DNA of 7,463 nucleotides from CAYUHK01 sp964475165. GTDB lineage: Bacteria > Verrucomicrobiota > Kiritimatiellia > JAAZAB01. Location: positions 1 to 7,463 of the forward strand of contig CAYYVN010000026.1 of NCBI GenBank assembly GCA_964475165.1. Reading direction: 5' to 3'. Positions 1-6,598 of the stretch are shown here, in pieces. Made by a program: the position numbers and the translations under genes. Positions within the stretch are counted from its first letter, which is position 1, and every line of letters begins with the position of its first letter. The notes under the pieces were generated by a model that saw only the letters and a program-made list of their open reading frames with translations, did no database searches and was not told where the DNA came from.

Positions 1-226
1 TGGAGGGGTAAGCCGCCGCCGGCATGAGCCCCCGGACCTGGGCGGCCGCCTGCCGGTACTGGTCAGCAAACCGGGGGCTGACATCCAGCTTGTCATCCGG
101 GCAGAAACGGTGGGAGAAGAATTCCTTGACGACATAGTCCCTGCCGTTTTTCCGGGCGAAATACAGCGTGCCGGAGTTGACTTTGCGCTCGCTTTGTATG
201 GTATAGCCGGCAGGCAGCGCGCTCAT
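1..226 (-). CDS. Probable Ser/Thr protein kinase, N-terminal fragment (gene F; runs off the left edge)
   Basis: I read 75 codons from the ATG at 226-224 without a stop to the window edge. The start overlaps the stop of the phosphatase gene by one base (TGATG), which favours translational coupling and fixes this start. The N-terminus resembles a kinase N-lobe: a short lead (GYTIQSERK), a degenerate glycine loop with only NSG at 17-19 where GxGxxG would sit, and VVKEFF at 32-37, in which Lys34 would be the ATP-binding lysine of the VAIK motif. The (V/I)KEFF pattern is common in bacterial Ser/Thr kinases. The catalytic loop (HxD) and DFG motif lie outside the window, so kinase identity rests on this short region and on context. 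In TerY-P type loci a kinase partners a PP2C phosphatase and a VWA protein, which is the arrangement here. It would be cytosolic and would oppose protein E. A pseudokinase is possible because of the weak glycine loop. Confidence 0.6.
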   Translation of the reverse strand, partial: MSALPAGYTIQSERKVNSGTLYFARKNGRDYVVKEFFSHRFCPDDKLDVSPRFADQYRQAAAQVRGLMPAAAYPS

Positions 227-2154
227 CAGCCTTCATCCCCCCGCAGGATTGCCTCATAGCCCTGGCGGTAGCGCGACCACAGCGCCCGGATGTCCGCCTT
301 GTGGCGCTGCCGGCGCTCTTCCAGGGCGCGGTTGCTTTCCTGCCCCTGGCGCGCGGTTTCCAGGTAGGTCAGCACTTTCTGCTCCGCGTCATCGGGCAGG
401 GACAGCTTTTGGTAGCTGTCCTTTCCGTCCGCGCGGGCGGCCAGGTAGTGGCGCAGGTTTTGGGCCAGGGACTGGGAAAGATAGGTTTTGATTCTTTGGC
501 CGGAATCCATCCCTGGTTCGCCTGGTGTGTTTTTCAGCGCCTCCAGCTCCTGCATCGCGCCCAGGTAGCTGGCACGAAGCTGCAGCAATGCCTCGGTATC
601 GGGCAAGCTGAGGTAATATTCAATGTTTCTGGCGCCTTTGAGCGGGTTTGGGTTTTCCAGGCGGTGCAACAGGATGCCCTGGTCTTCTTTTGTCAGGTAC
701 CGGGCTTCCTCTTGCGGGGTGTTCTGCCCGAAAGTGATGGGATGTAAACCGTAATAGTCCATTCGCGCGAGTGTTTCAATCAGGTCTTCGCTGAAATTTG
801 CCTCGTATCTTTTTAGTTCATATTTTATATTGCTGGAATTGTCGTTGCTCAGTTCGGTGAACCAGCCCAGGTATGCAACGATCCGCTCCTGCAGGTTGTA
901 TTGATGTTCATATTCAAATTTGCTGTTGTACCTGAAGGGCTTGACCTGCTGTTGCAGCGGATACAGGCCCTTCGCCTTGGCAATCAATTCTATCATGCCC
1001 GCTTCGAAGCGCCTGGTCTCGTATTCAAGCTGTGCGATATTCGCCTTTTCCCTGTCCCGGGCGGCCAGTTGCTCCTGCGCGGCCAGGATGAAGGCCCTGC
1101 TGGGCAGGTCATCCTCCGGCGCGTCCCCGGAGGTAATTAGATTAGTCAGGAACTGCTGGAAGGCTTCCCTGACGCCCGGCGTGTTGGCCAGGTTGATTTC
1201 CAGGCGCTCCTGCAGGCCGTCAATGTTCACATAGCCTTCCAGGTTGGGCTTGGTTGGGAAGGGATCGATGAACTCCGCCTTGAGGCCCGGCAGGCCGGCC
1301 GCCATCATCGCCTGGTAGCCCGGGTATCCGCCCTCGGCGCCGGCGGTCAGGTAGCAGCCCGCGATGGACACATCGTCCATGGCTTTCTTGTCAAAATAGC
1401 CGGCCAGGCTGCGCTCAGCGTCTTGTGTTGTGGCCTTCTCCGCGCTTTTGCGCAGCAGATATTCCAGCATCATGGGTGATTCCAGGGCGTTGTAGGCGCC
1501 GTCGGTGGAGCACAGCAGCGCCTGCTCGGGCCGGAGTTTGACCAGGCGGGTGTTGAGCCGGAAATCCAGGTCCAGCCCCAGGCGGTTGTCCATCATCGGC
1601 GAAGCGTCCAGCAGCAGTTCCTCCATCGCGTCCGCCGTGTCCCCATCGCCGGCGTCATCGATGGACACCTGCATCAAACACTTGGCGTCCATCAGGTAAC
1701 AGCGGGAATCGCCAGCCCATACCGCCAAGGCTGCCGGGCTGGGCGGGTCAGGGAAAATCAGCCAGAGGGCCAGGGTGGTCGGCAAAATCGGCGCCGCCTG
1801 GCCGGACGCGTCCCGGGGCTTCCATTCCAGGGCGGCCGCCTCAAAAGCCTGCTTGATGGCTTCTTTCAGTTGATCCGCGATGGCCGCGGCCAAGGCATAC
1901 CGGGTTTCCTCCGGCGCGCCCGCTAGGTCCGTGCGCCAAGCCTTGTGGTCCTGCCGGATGGCCTCGCTGACCGCGCGGCTCGCGGCCTGGGCTGCAATCC
2001 GGGCCTCCGTCCAGGCCCGGCCGTCCGGGTGCAGCAAAACGCGCGCGCCGCGGCCGCCCAGGCCGTCGCAGACGAGCAGGTGGGACGGCCCTGTATCGAG
2101 GGCATCCTCTCCTTTGCCTTGGTTGATTTCGACCATCACTTTCCATTGAATCAT
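226..2154 (-). CDS. PP2C-family Ser/Thr protein phosphatase with long C-terminal extension (gene E)
   Basis: This 642-residue protein starts at ATG 2154, with GTGAGG at 2160-2165 five bases upstream. Residues 1-270 form a PP2C (PPM) domain. Visible motifs are GED at 15-17, CDGLGG at 29-34 (the DGxGG motif), TTLAL at 126-130, AGDSR at 147-151, STDGA at 216-220 and MDDVS at 259-263. The acidic residues expected to bind the metal pair (Asp17, Asp30, Asp218, Asp261) are all present, so it should be an active Mg/Mn-dependent phosphatase removing phosphate from Ser or Thr. Residues 271-642 match no domain I recognise. They are polar and predicted mostly helical, with coiled-coil-like stretches near 355-395 and 605-632, and may dock the VWA proteins or the kinase. 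A bare PP2C domain is about 240-270 residues, so the tail is unusual. It lies 59 bases downstream of gene D and directly abuts the kinase gene. Likely role: reversing phosphorylation placed by F. The PP2C call is firm; the partners are inferred. Confidence 0.88.
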   Translation of the reverse strand: MIQWKVMVEINQGKGEDALDTGPSHLLVCDGLGGRGARVLLHPDGRAWTEARIAAQAASRAVSEAIRQDHKAWRTDLAGAPEETRYALAAAIADQLKEAIKQAFEAAALEWKPRDASGQAAPILPTTLALWLIFPDPPSPAALAVWAGDSRCYLMDAKCLMQVSIDDAGDGDTADAMEELLLDASPMMDNRLGLDLDFRLNTRLVKLRPEQALLCSTDGAYNALESPMMLEYLLRKSAEKATTQDAERSLAGYFDKKAMDDVSIAGCYLTAGAEGGYPGYQAMMAAGLPGLKAEFIDPFPTKPNLEGYVNIDGLQERLEINLANTPGVREAFQQFLTNLITSGDAPEDDLPSRAFILAAQEQLAARDREKANIAQLEYETRRFEAGMIELIAKAKGLYPLQQQVKPFRYNSKFEYEHQYNLQERIVAYLGWFTELSNDNSSNIKYELKRYEANFSEDLIETLARMDYYGLHPITFGQNTPQEEARYLTKEDQGILLHRLENPNPLKGARNIEYYLSLPDTEALLQLRASYLGAMQELEALKNTPGEPGMDSGQRIKTYLSQSLAQNLRHYLAARADGKDSYQKLSLPDDAEQKVLTYLETARQGQESNRALEERRQRHKADIRALWSRYRQGYEAILRGDEG

Positions 2155-2213
2155 GGGGGCCTCACTTTGTTTCGGGCGGGAAGGGGCGGGGAAGGCGAAC
2201 CGGGATGGGCTTG

Positions 2214-3839
2214 TTACACATCGCTGACCACCAATCTGACAAAGTCATGATAGGCGAATTCCGAATCTGCCAGATCAGTGATTGGGCCAAGGGGTACTGA
2301 CAGATTCCATTGGGTCATTTCATTCCAAGGGGAGGTGTTGGGCGCGTAGACGGCAAGGCGACAACTGTAAGGACGCCAAAATCTTTGGAAGTTTATCCAG
2401 GTACTTTGCACTTCCTTCAAAGAAGTTGGCCTTGTGCTGGGGCGGCCGGCGCCTGTCAGGTCCTGGCCGAAGCCCATTGGCCGGGCGGCAGGATCGGCGA
2501 CCACAACAATGATTTGCCGCCTTCTCATCACAGAATAATCATCCTGCCACTCGCTCCGGAAGGCCTGCAGCAGGGCGTCCAGCGGGCCTTCCGGCCCGTC
2601 CAGGACCCTCGCCGCCCGAAGGGCGTCTGCATCGCGTTCGAACGCCTCGGCTTCATCCGGCAGGCTGTAGAAATCAGGCGCCTGAACAGGGGGCTTGCCG
2701 TCATCCGCCCGGCGGCCGCCGTATACGATGAGCTTGACGCGCAGCGTTTTGAGAACCCCGCCTTCATCATGAACGCCCTTGCTGAGCAGGGGGCAGAGGT
2801 CCAGCGCGTGATTTTTGGCCTGTTCCAGCAGGTTTGGCGCGGCGCATCCGCCGTCTACAACATACACGATGTCGATGTCCCATGTCCGACGGGGGAAGCT
2901 TCCGGATGGACTTGGTTCATCATCGAGCAATTCGCTCAAGAAATCGAAATCAAACAATTGGGTCGAATTGTCCGGGGGCTTCCCGGCCTGGCTTTCCGGC
3001 GGCTCGGGCTCTGGGTCCACATCATTGATGATAAAATACCGCGTGATGCCAAAGGGGTCCCAATCGTTCATGTCTTCATCGTACATACAGGAGAGAACCA
3101 ATGGCCATGAAAGGATTTCGCTCCAAGCTTGGGTGAAGGGCGCAAACAGGAACATTCTCTTCTCGTCCATGCCAAGTTTGCCTTGCGGGTTCATCCAAGT
3201 GGCGTACAGGTCTTGCATGGCCTCGGGCGTGAGAGCCGGATCGGCTGATTCCGGATCCTGGTTGAACTGGAGGCTGCCCGTCCGGGAATCGGGGTTGTCC
3301 GGGAAGAAAAAAATGAGGTGCCGCATCTTGTCTAAACCCTGCCGCCAGCCACTTTGCATGGCCAGGCTGAGCGCTTCCCAGGGGCTTTTGGGCGCTTCAC
3401 CGCCGCAGGCGAGTTTGAGTGAAGAGACATACTGTTCAAACGCTTCAATTTCTTCAGGGATTTGATAAAACTCCGGCCCTTGCGCTTGCAGACCGGCTGG
3501 TGCCGGCTGGCTGCGATACACGATGAGTTTGACGCGCAGCGACTTCAATTCGCCATGCCTTCTTTGCAGGTCGGCTTTGAACCAGCGGGGAATGAGCAAT
3601 GCGAATTCTTTGGCGAAATCCAACAGGATGTGTGCGGGATTGTTGCCGCCGACCACCAGAACAACATCAAACCCCCATGCGATTGCCGGAGCCCGGCCAT
3701 CCGGGCTGTGTTCCTGATTGGTTTTTAAAACATCTGGTCGGTCTTCAGTCATCCCCATACCACCTTTTCCTTGCTGTTTGCGTGACGCCTGCAGCATCCC
3801 CTCATCGCCCGGGGCATCGTTTCGGGCGTCTTTCTGCAT
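2214..3839 (-). CDS. Tandem double VWA-like protein lacking MIDAS residues (gene D)
   Basis: This 541-residue protein consists of two VWA-like units. Unit 1 spans about 53-275 and unit 2 about 319-541, joined by an acidic, proline-rich linker (275-318, including EPEPPE and LSELLDDEPS). Each unit repeats the family landmarks: a first strand ending at the MIDAS position, L(R)VKLIVY, an EAL/DAL helix and a WxN(P)Q motif (215-219, 481-485). Both metal sites are gone. Unit 1 has VVGGNNPA at 62-69, where the first Asp is Gly64. Unit 2 has VVDGGCAA at 327-334, keeping Asp329 but losing the Thr and Ser. The later acidic site is also altered (FFPDNPD in unit 1, VVADPAA in unit 2). The ATG at 3839 is supported by AAGGAG at 3849-3854, nine bases away; internal Met codons at residues 15, 28 and 30 lack comparable support. 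The gap to gene C is 50 bases. It is probably a structural or adaptor subunit derived by fusion of two VWA genes. The family assignment is good; the function is unknown. Confidence 0.82.
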   Translation of the reverse strand: MQKDARNDAPGDEGMLQASRKQQGKGGMGMTEDRPDVLKTNQEHSPDGRAPAIAWGFDVVLVVGGNNPAHILLDFAKEFALLIPRWFKADLQRRHGELKSLRVKLIVYRSQPAPAGLQAQGPEFYQIPEEIEAFEQYVSSLKLACGGEAPKSPWEALSLAMQSGWRQGLDKMRHLIFFFPDNPDSRTGSLQFNQDPESADPALTPEAMQDLYATWMNPQGKLGMDEKRMFLFAPFTQAWSEILSWPLVLSCMYDEDMNDWDPFGITRYFIINDVDPEPEPPESQAGKPPDNSTQLFDFDFLSELLDDEPSPSGSFPRRTWDIDIVYVVDGGCAAPNLLEQAKNHALDLCPLLSKGVHDEGGVLKTLRVKLIVYGGRRADDGKPPVQAPDFYSLPDEAEAFERDADALRAARVLDGPEGPLDALLQAFRSEWQDDYSVMRRRQIIVVVADPAARPMGFGQDLTGAGRPSTRPTSLKEVQSTWINFQRFWRPYSCRLAVYAPNTSPWNEMTQWNLSVPLGPITDLADSEFAYHDFVRLVVSDV

Positions 3840-3889
3840 CAGAGTCTTCTCCTTGGCGGTGTGACTGCTTTCAGTCTGGCCAGGCCGGG

Positions 3890-4627
3890 CTAAATGGCGC
3901 CGAAAAATGATTTCAGAATGATGTTATAGTTGTTTTCGCTTTCCTGTGTTCCAAGGCGGGAGAAGTCAAAGGTTGTGTAATCCCACCAGCTGATTTTACT
4001 CCAGGGGTAGGTGTCGGGGGTCAGCAGTATCATGCGCTTGGCGTCCTTGCTCAGGCTGCCCTGCGGATTTATCCAGTTCAGTTGCAGGAAGTCCAGGGGG
4101 TCTAATCCATCATCCCCAGTGAAGCCGGGCTCATCAAAGGGATACAGGATGTCTGAGGGGTGGGTGGACCGGCCGGCCATGACGATGATGAAATGCCGCA
4201 TTTTCATGCTTGCTTTCAGCCAGTCGCTTTTGATTGCCATCATCAGCGCTTCCATCCCGCCCCGCGGGTCATCCGCGCCAGCCGCGGACCGGAGGGAATC
4301 GGCATACTGCCGGAAGGCGTCGGCTTCTTCCGGCAGGTTGAAGAAATCCCGGCTTTCGACTCGCGGACCTTCCTTAGCCTTTTGGCCGCGGAACACAATC
4401 AACCGGACGCGCAGCGATTTCAGGAGGCTATTTCTTCCCTGCAGGTATTCTTGGATGTACCGGTGCAGGTCCAGCGCCTTGCTTTTTGCCGCCTCAAGGA
4501 GGTTTTCTTCAGCGCCGGCGCCGTCCACCACAAACACGAAATCAAAGCCTCTCTCAAGCGGCGGAACCAAGGGTTGATGTTCGTTTTGCCCATCCAGTGG
4601 TGGAAGGGCCGGCCGGTTATCCTGCAT
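3890..4627 (-). CDS. VWA-domain protein with damaged MIDAS (gene C)
   Basis: This 245-residue cytosolic protein begins with about 26 polar, proline-containing residues, followed by one VWA domain. The first strand reads FDFVFVVDGAGAEE (28-41). The MIDAS pattern DxTxS has become D35-G-A37-G-A39, so the hydroxyl ligands are missing. The GGGD segment of its paralogs is GADD (117-120), and the third-site Asp of paralogs (SDAS in B2, FTDT in A2) is absent in IVMAGRST (148-155). The rest is conserved: LRVRLIVFRG (72-81), MEALMMAIKSDW (125-136), NWINPQG (184-190) and KRMILLTP (197-204). Start ATG 4627 has a near-ideal AAAGGAGG at 4635-4642 with a seven-base spacer. It is most like gene B2 in length and layout, so it probably arose by an older duplication. 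It lies 52 bases after B2 and 50 before D. Metal-dependent ligand binding is probably lost, leaving a scaffolding role (inference). Confidence 0.85.
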   Translation of the reverse strand: MQDNRPALPPLDGQNEHQPLVPPLERGFDFVFVVDGAGAEENLLEAAKSKALDLHRYIQEYLQGRNSLLKSLRVRLIVFRGQKAKEGPRVESRDFFNLPEEADAFRQYADSLRSAAGADDPRGGMEALMMAIKSDWLKASMKMRHFIIVMAGRSTHPSDILYPFDEPGFTGDDGLDPLDFLQLNWINPQGSLSKDAKRMILLTPDTYPWSKISWWDYTTFDFSRLGTQESENNYNIILKSFFGAI

Positions 4628-4657
4628 CCCTTATCCTCCTTTGTCCGTGACCCGCAA

Positions 4658-4671
4658 GCCGCTTTCGCGGC
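4658..4671. repeat. Small intergenic hairpin between genes B2 and C
   Basis: A perfect 5-bp stem GCCGC/GCGGC encloses a TTTC loop in the 52-base gap between genes B2 and C. It resembles the inner stem (GCCGC-CTT-GCGGC) found in the A2-B2 gap. No T-tract follows on the minus strand, so it does not look like an intrinsic terminator. It may affect mRNA processing or reflect base composition. Confidence 0.35.
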
Positions 4672-4679
4672 GGTGCCGC

Positions 4680-5423
4680 CTACATGCTGTCGCTGATGAA
4701 CTTGATGACGCTGCTGTAGTTTTCCTCGGTCATGCCGGCGCCTGCCTGGGAAAAGATGGGGGAGGTCATGTCCCAGTTTGCAATCTCATTCCAGGGATAG
4801 GCGTTGGGGGTGAACAGCGCCAGGCGCTTGGCCCGCATGTTCAGGCGGCCCTGCGGGTCAATCCAGGACAGGTGGAGCTCGTCCAGGCTGGCGGGCATGC
4901 CGTCCGGATAGGCGAAGCTGGGGTCCACAAAGCGCTGCGGGTTGTCCAGCCGGTGGGCGGAGGCGTCGCTCATCACGATGATGATGTGGCGCATTTTCCC
5001 GATGTTCTGCCGCCAGTTGCTGCGGATGGCCATGGACAGGGCTTCCAGCCCGCTTTCCGGCTCATCCCCGCCGCCCGCGGCCTGGATGGAGTCGATGAAG
5101 CACCGGAATTCTTCGGCCTCTTCGGGGAAATTGAAAAAATCCGGGCTTTGGATGAAGGGCTTGGCGTCCACATAGATGTCGCGGAACACAATGACCTTGA
5201 TGCGCAGCATCTTCAGGACGCCGTTCTTTTTCTTGAGCGCCTCGCTGATGCGCTGGTGCATGCCCAGCGCGTTGTTCTTGGCCGCCTCCAGCAGGTTTTG
5301 CATGGAGCCGGTGCCGTCAATCACATAGACGATTTCGGCCCCACGGTCAAAAGTGCTGCCGCCGCTTGGGGGGGCGCCGCTGTAATCCTGATTGAAAAAA
5401 CCCTGATACTCTTGTCCCTGCAT
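4680..5423 (-). CDS. VWA-domain protein with intact MIDAS (gene B2)
   Basis: This 247-residue protein has a short Gly/Ser/Pro-rich leader (about 1-27) followed by a VWA domain. The first strand and metal site read IVYVIDGTGSM (31-41), with the full MIDAS triad D36-x-T38-x-S40. GGGDEPE (117-123) and VMSDASAH (150-157, Asp153) supply the other expected site regions, and SLDELHLSWIDPQG (179-192) with KRLALFTP (199-206) forms the family C-terminal module. VWA domains of this type bind protein ligands through a divalent metal. In TerY-P loci the VWA protein is thought to be the target or adaptor of the kinase/phosphatase pair. GAGAGG at 5430-5435 lies six bases before the ATG. It follows A2 after a 98-base gap carrying a GC-rich hairpin. 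A decayed copy of its 5' part lies at 6891-6606. There is no signal peptide, so it should be cytosolic. The VWA fold is clear; the ligand is unknown. Confidence 0.9.
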   Translation of the reverse strand: MQGQEYQGFFNQDYSGAPPSGGSTFDRGAEIVYVIDGTGSMQNLLEAAKNNALGMHQRISEALKKKNGVLKMLRIKVIVFRDIYVDAKPFIQSPDFFNFPEEAEEFRCFIDSIQAAGGGDEPESGLEALSMAIRSNWRQNIGKMRHIIIVMSDASAHRLDNPQRFVDPSFAYPDGMPASLDELHLSWIDPQGRLNMRAKRLALFTPNAYPWNEIANWDMTSPIFSQAGAGMTEENYSSVIKFISDSM

Positions 5424-5994
5424 GCCAAACCTCTCTATGTCGGTCGCGCGGATTCCGTCTGCGGCGCGAACCGGCCGGCCGCCTTGCGGCTGCGCCGGCC
5501 GGCCCGCGTTTTGTGGTGGAATCAGACGCTGTTGGCGATAAACATGTACACCAGATTCATGCTGGCCTCTTCCCCGCCCTTGTTTTGCTGCAGCGGTGTG
5601 CCGGGCACGACCAGGTTCCAGGTTTTGATGGTGGTCCAGGGATCGTCATCGGGCACAAACAGGGCCAGGCGCTTGCCGGACGCGCTGATGACCTGGGGAT
5701 TCAACCACAGCATCTGCAAATCGTCCAGGGATCTGATGTCCGACAAATCGCTGGGATACTTCTGGTTGAGACGCGGGTCATTTCGTTTGGGGCTGTCCAG
5801 GGGGTGCGGGACGGTGTCGGTGAACAGCGCGATCACCTGGCGGCGTTTGCTGACGGCGGGGTCGCTGCTCCAGCGGCTCTTGATGGCCAGCGCCAGGGCT
5901 TCCAGCGAGTTTTCGGGCATGTCGCCGCCGCCGCTCGCCTCTATGTTGGACAGGAAATTGGCGTATTCCTGCTGCTGGTCGGGCATGACAAAGA
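5147..5994. repeat. Tandem duplication, downstream copy (3' A2, gap, 5' B2)
   Basis: This segment is homologous to 6606-7463 with an offset of 1469 bases in the A gene (stop codons 5522 and 6991) and 1468 at the B start (5423 and 6891). The right limit is imposed by the window edge, and the left limit is where B1 loses similarity. A 69-base block (5851-5919 against 7320-7388) has one mismatch by eye, well above the level of the rest. Confidence 0.8.
5471..5502. repeat. GC-rich inverted repeat between A2 and B2
   Basis: The left arm CCGGCCG+GCCGC (5471-5482) pairs with GCGGC (5486-5490) and CGGCCGG (5496-5502). This gives 12 base pairs, a CTT loop and a 5-nt bulge (TGCGC). No T-run follows on the minus strand, so full termination is unlikely. 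An mRNA-stability or partial-attenuation element in the operon is possible. A weaker copy sits in the duplicated gap at 6942-6969. Confidence 0.6.
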
Positions 5995-6412
5995 AGGGGC
6001 TTTCAATCAGGTGGGCATCATCGCAGTAGAAATCGCGGAAGAGGATGACCTTGAGCCGCACCTGACGGACGACGCGCTTCTTCTCGGCCAGGGCAGCCTC
6101 CAAACCCGGCATAAAGTAAAGCGCTTCGTTTTTGACGCGCTCAATGAAGGGAACCATGGAGCCGGTGGCGTCAATCACAAAGACGATGTCGACATCGGTA
6201 TTCAAGCCGCTGGTTTCGACTTCGGGGTCGTATTCAATGTTGGCAAAGGGGTCGTTGGTGATGTCAAAGGACAAGTCGCCGGCGGGCTCCTGCTGCTGGG
6301 GCTCCTCCAGCTGCTGGGCGGGCTCCATGATGGGCTCCTGCTCCATCGTGGGTTCCGTGTCACCTTCCGAAGGGTGCAGGCCGTTCAGGAAATCGCTGTC
6401 ATAGGTGCTCAT
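5522..6412 (-). CDS. VWA-domain protein with intact MIDAS and acidic N-terminal tail (gene A2)
   Basis: This 296-residue protein starts at ATG 6412 with GAGGAGG at 6418-6424, five bases upstream. Residues 1-72 are an acidic, Gln/Glu/Pro-rich, probably disordered tail. Residues 73-296 form a VWA domain: DIVFVIDATGSM (75-86) with MIDAS D81-x-T83-x-S85, VRLKVILFRDFY (118-129), GGGDMPENSLEAL (161-173), LFTDTVPHPLDSP (196-208, Asp199 as the likely third site), and the C-terminal module LWLNPQ (235-240), KRLAL (247-251) and P258-W259. The DATGSM start and the GGGD-PE helix resemble VWA domains of bacterial proteins and of VwkA-type alpha-kinases more than the classic DTSGSM of TerY. It is the first intact gene after a predicted promoter and is about three-quarters identical to A1 over 154 residues by hand count. 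It is predicted to be a cytosolic, metal-dependent protein-binding subunit of the VWA/PP2C/kinase system. The ligand cannot be told. Confidence 0.92.
   Translation of the reverse strand: MSTYDSDFLNGLHPSEGDTEPTMEQEPIMEPAQQLEEPQQQEPAGDLSFDITNDPFANIEYDPEVETSGLNTDVDIVFVIDATGSMVPFIERVKNEALYFMPGLEAALAEKKRVVRQVRLKVILFRDFYCDDAHLIESPFFVMPDQQQEYANFLSNIEASGGGDMPENSLEALALAIKSRWSSDPAVSKRRQVIALFTDTVPHPLDSPKRNDPRLNQKYPSDLSDIRSLDDLQMLWLNPQVISASGKRLALFVPDDDPWTTIKTWNLVVPGTPLQQNKGGEEASMNLVYMFIANSV
6283..6345. repeat. Degenerate GGGCTCC/CTG-rich low-complexity stretch coding the A2 tail
   Basis: On the plus strand, variants of GGGCTCC alternate with CTG triplets. On the coding strand they specify the Glu/Gln/Pro/Met-rich part of A2 (about residues 23-44, for example EPIMEP and EEPQQQEP). 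This is a slippage-prone repeat that could vary in length between strains. It encodes a flexible acidic tail and is not an independent element. Confidence 0.5.
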
Positions 6413-6496
6413 GGTTTCCTCCTCGTTTTTGGTTTGTTTTTTGATACAGCATTTTGGGATGCCGCATAGTAAAACCTATTCTGTTGGATGGGGAGC

Positions 6497-6517
6497 GTTC
6501 GTTTCGGTACGGTTCGT
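6497..6517. promoter_or_regulatory. Direct repeat GTTCGT beside the predicted -10 (possible operator)
   Basis: GTTCGT occurs at 6497-6502 and again at 6512-6517, 15 bases start to start. The second copy touches the downstream edge of the predicted -10 element, so a protein bound here would overlap the transcription start. The 15-base spacing is not a whole number of helical turns and the hexamer is short, so this is a tentative candidate. Confidence 0.2.
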
Positions 6518-6546
6518 ATTTTAGCACACCAAGGCAAGGAGGTAAA
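6518..6546 (-). promoter_or_regulatory. Predicted sigma-A/sigma-70 promoter for the A2-B2-C-D-E-F operon
   Basis: Read on the minus strand, there is a -35-like TTTACC (6546-6541, 4 of 6 to TTGACA), a 17-base spacer and a -10 TAAAAT (6523-6518, 5 of 6 to TATAAT) preceded by TG-N (extended -10). The start point would fall near 6511, giving a leader of about 100 bases before A2. It lies in AT-richer DNA (6413-6585) just after the decayed B1 copy, the only gene-free stretch near here long enough to hold a promoter. A second GCTAAAAT at 6580-6573 has no matching -35. Confidence 0.5.
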
Positions 6547-6598
6547 GCGAATTTATGGGCAATTTTGGCACCATTTTAGCGCGCAGGGACAAGCCGCG

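Noticed and set aside
2310..3110. A 266-codon plus-strand frame opposite gene D
   Set aside because: It mirrors codons of gene D, whose two VWA units are well supported. It has no recognisable motif of its own.
5471..5502. Intrinsic terminator after A2
   Set aside because: The stem is strong, but no T-rich tract follows it in the direction of transcription, and B2 follows closely with its own SD.
4641..6029. A 462-codon open frame on the plus strand opposite A2 and B2
   Set aside because: It runs antisense to two genes with clear VWA motifs and SD sites. Its protein is low-complexity Gly/Val/Arg-rich without recognisable domains. Long antisense frames are expected in GC-rich DNA with strong third-position bias.
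6449..6462. A hairpin in the A2 leader (GCAT/ATGC, 6-base loop) as a riboswitch or attenuator
   Set aside because: The stem has only 4 base pairs, with no alternative pairing or conserved aptamer features; chance is sufficient.
5513..6469. A 318-codon open frame on the plus strand opposite A2
   Set aside because: It is the complement of the A2 coding sequence and its repetitive tail, with no domain and no independent context. It overlaps the other antisense frame.
6573..6580. A second GCTAAAAT as another promoter -10
   Set aside because: No acceptable -35 lies 16-18 bases upstream on the minus strand (the region is GC-rich CGCGCG), so one promoter at 6518-6546 is the better reading.
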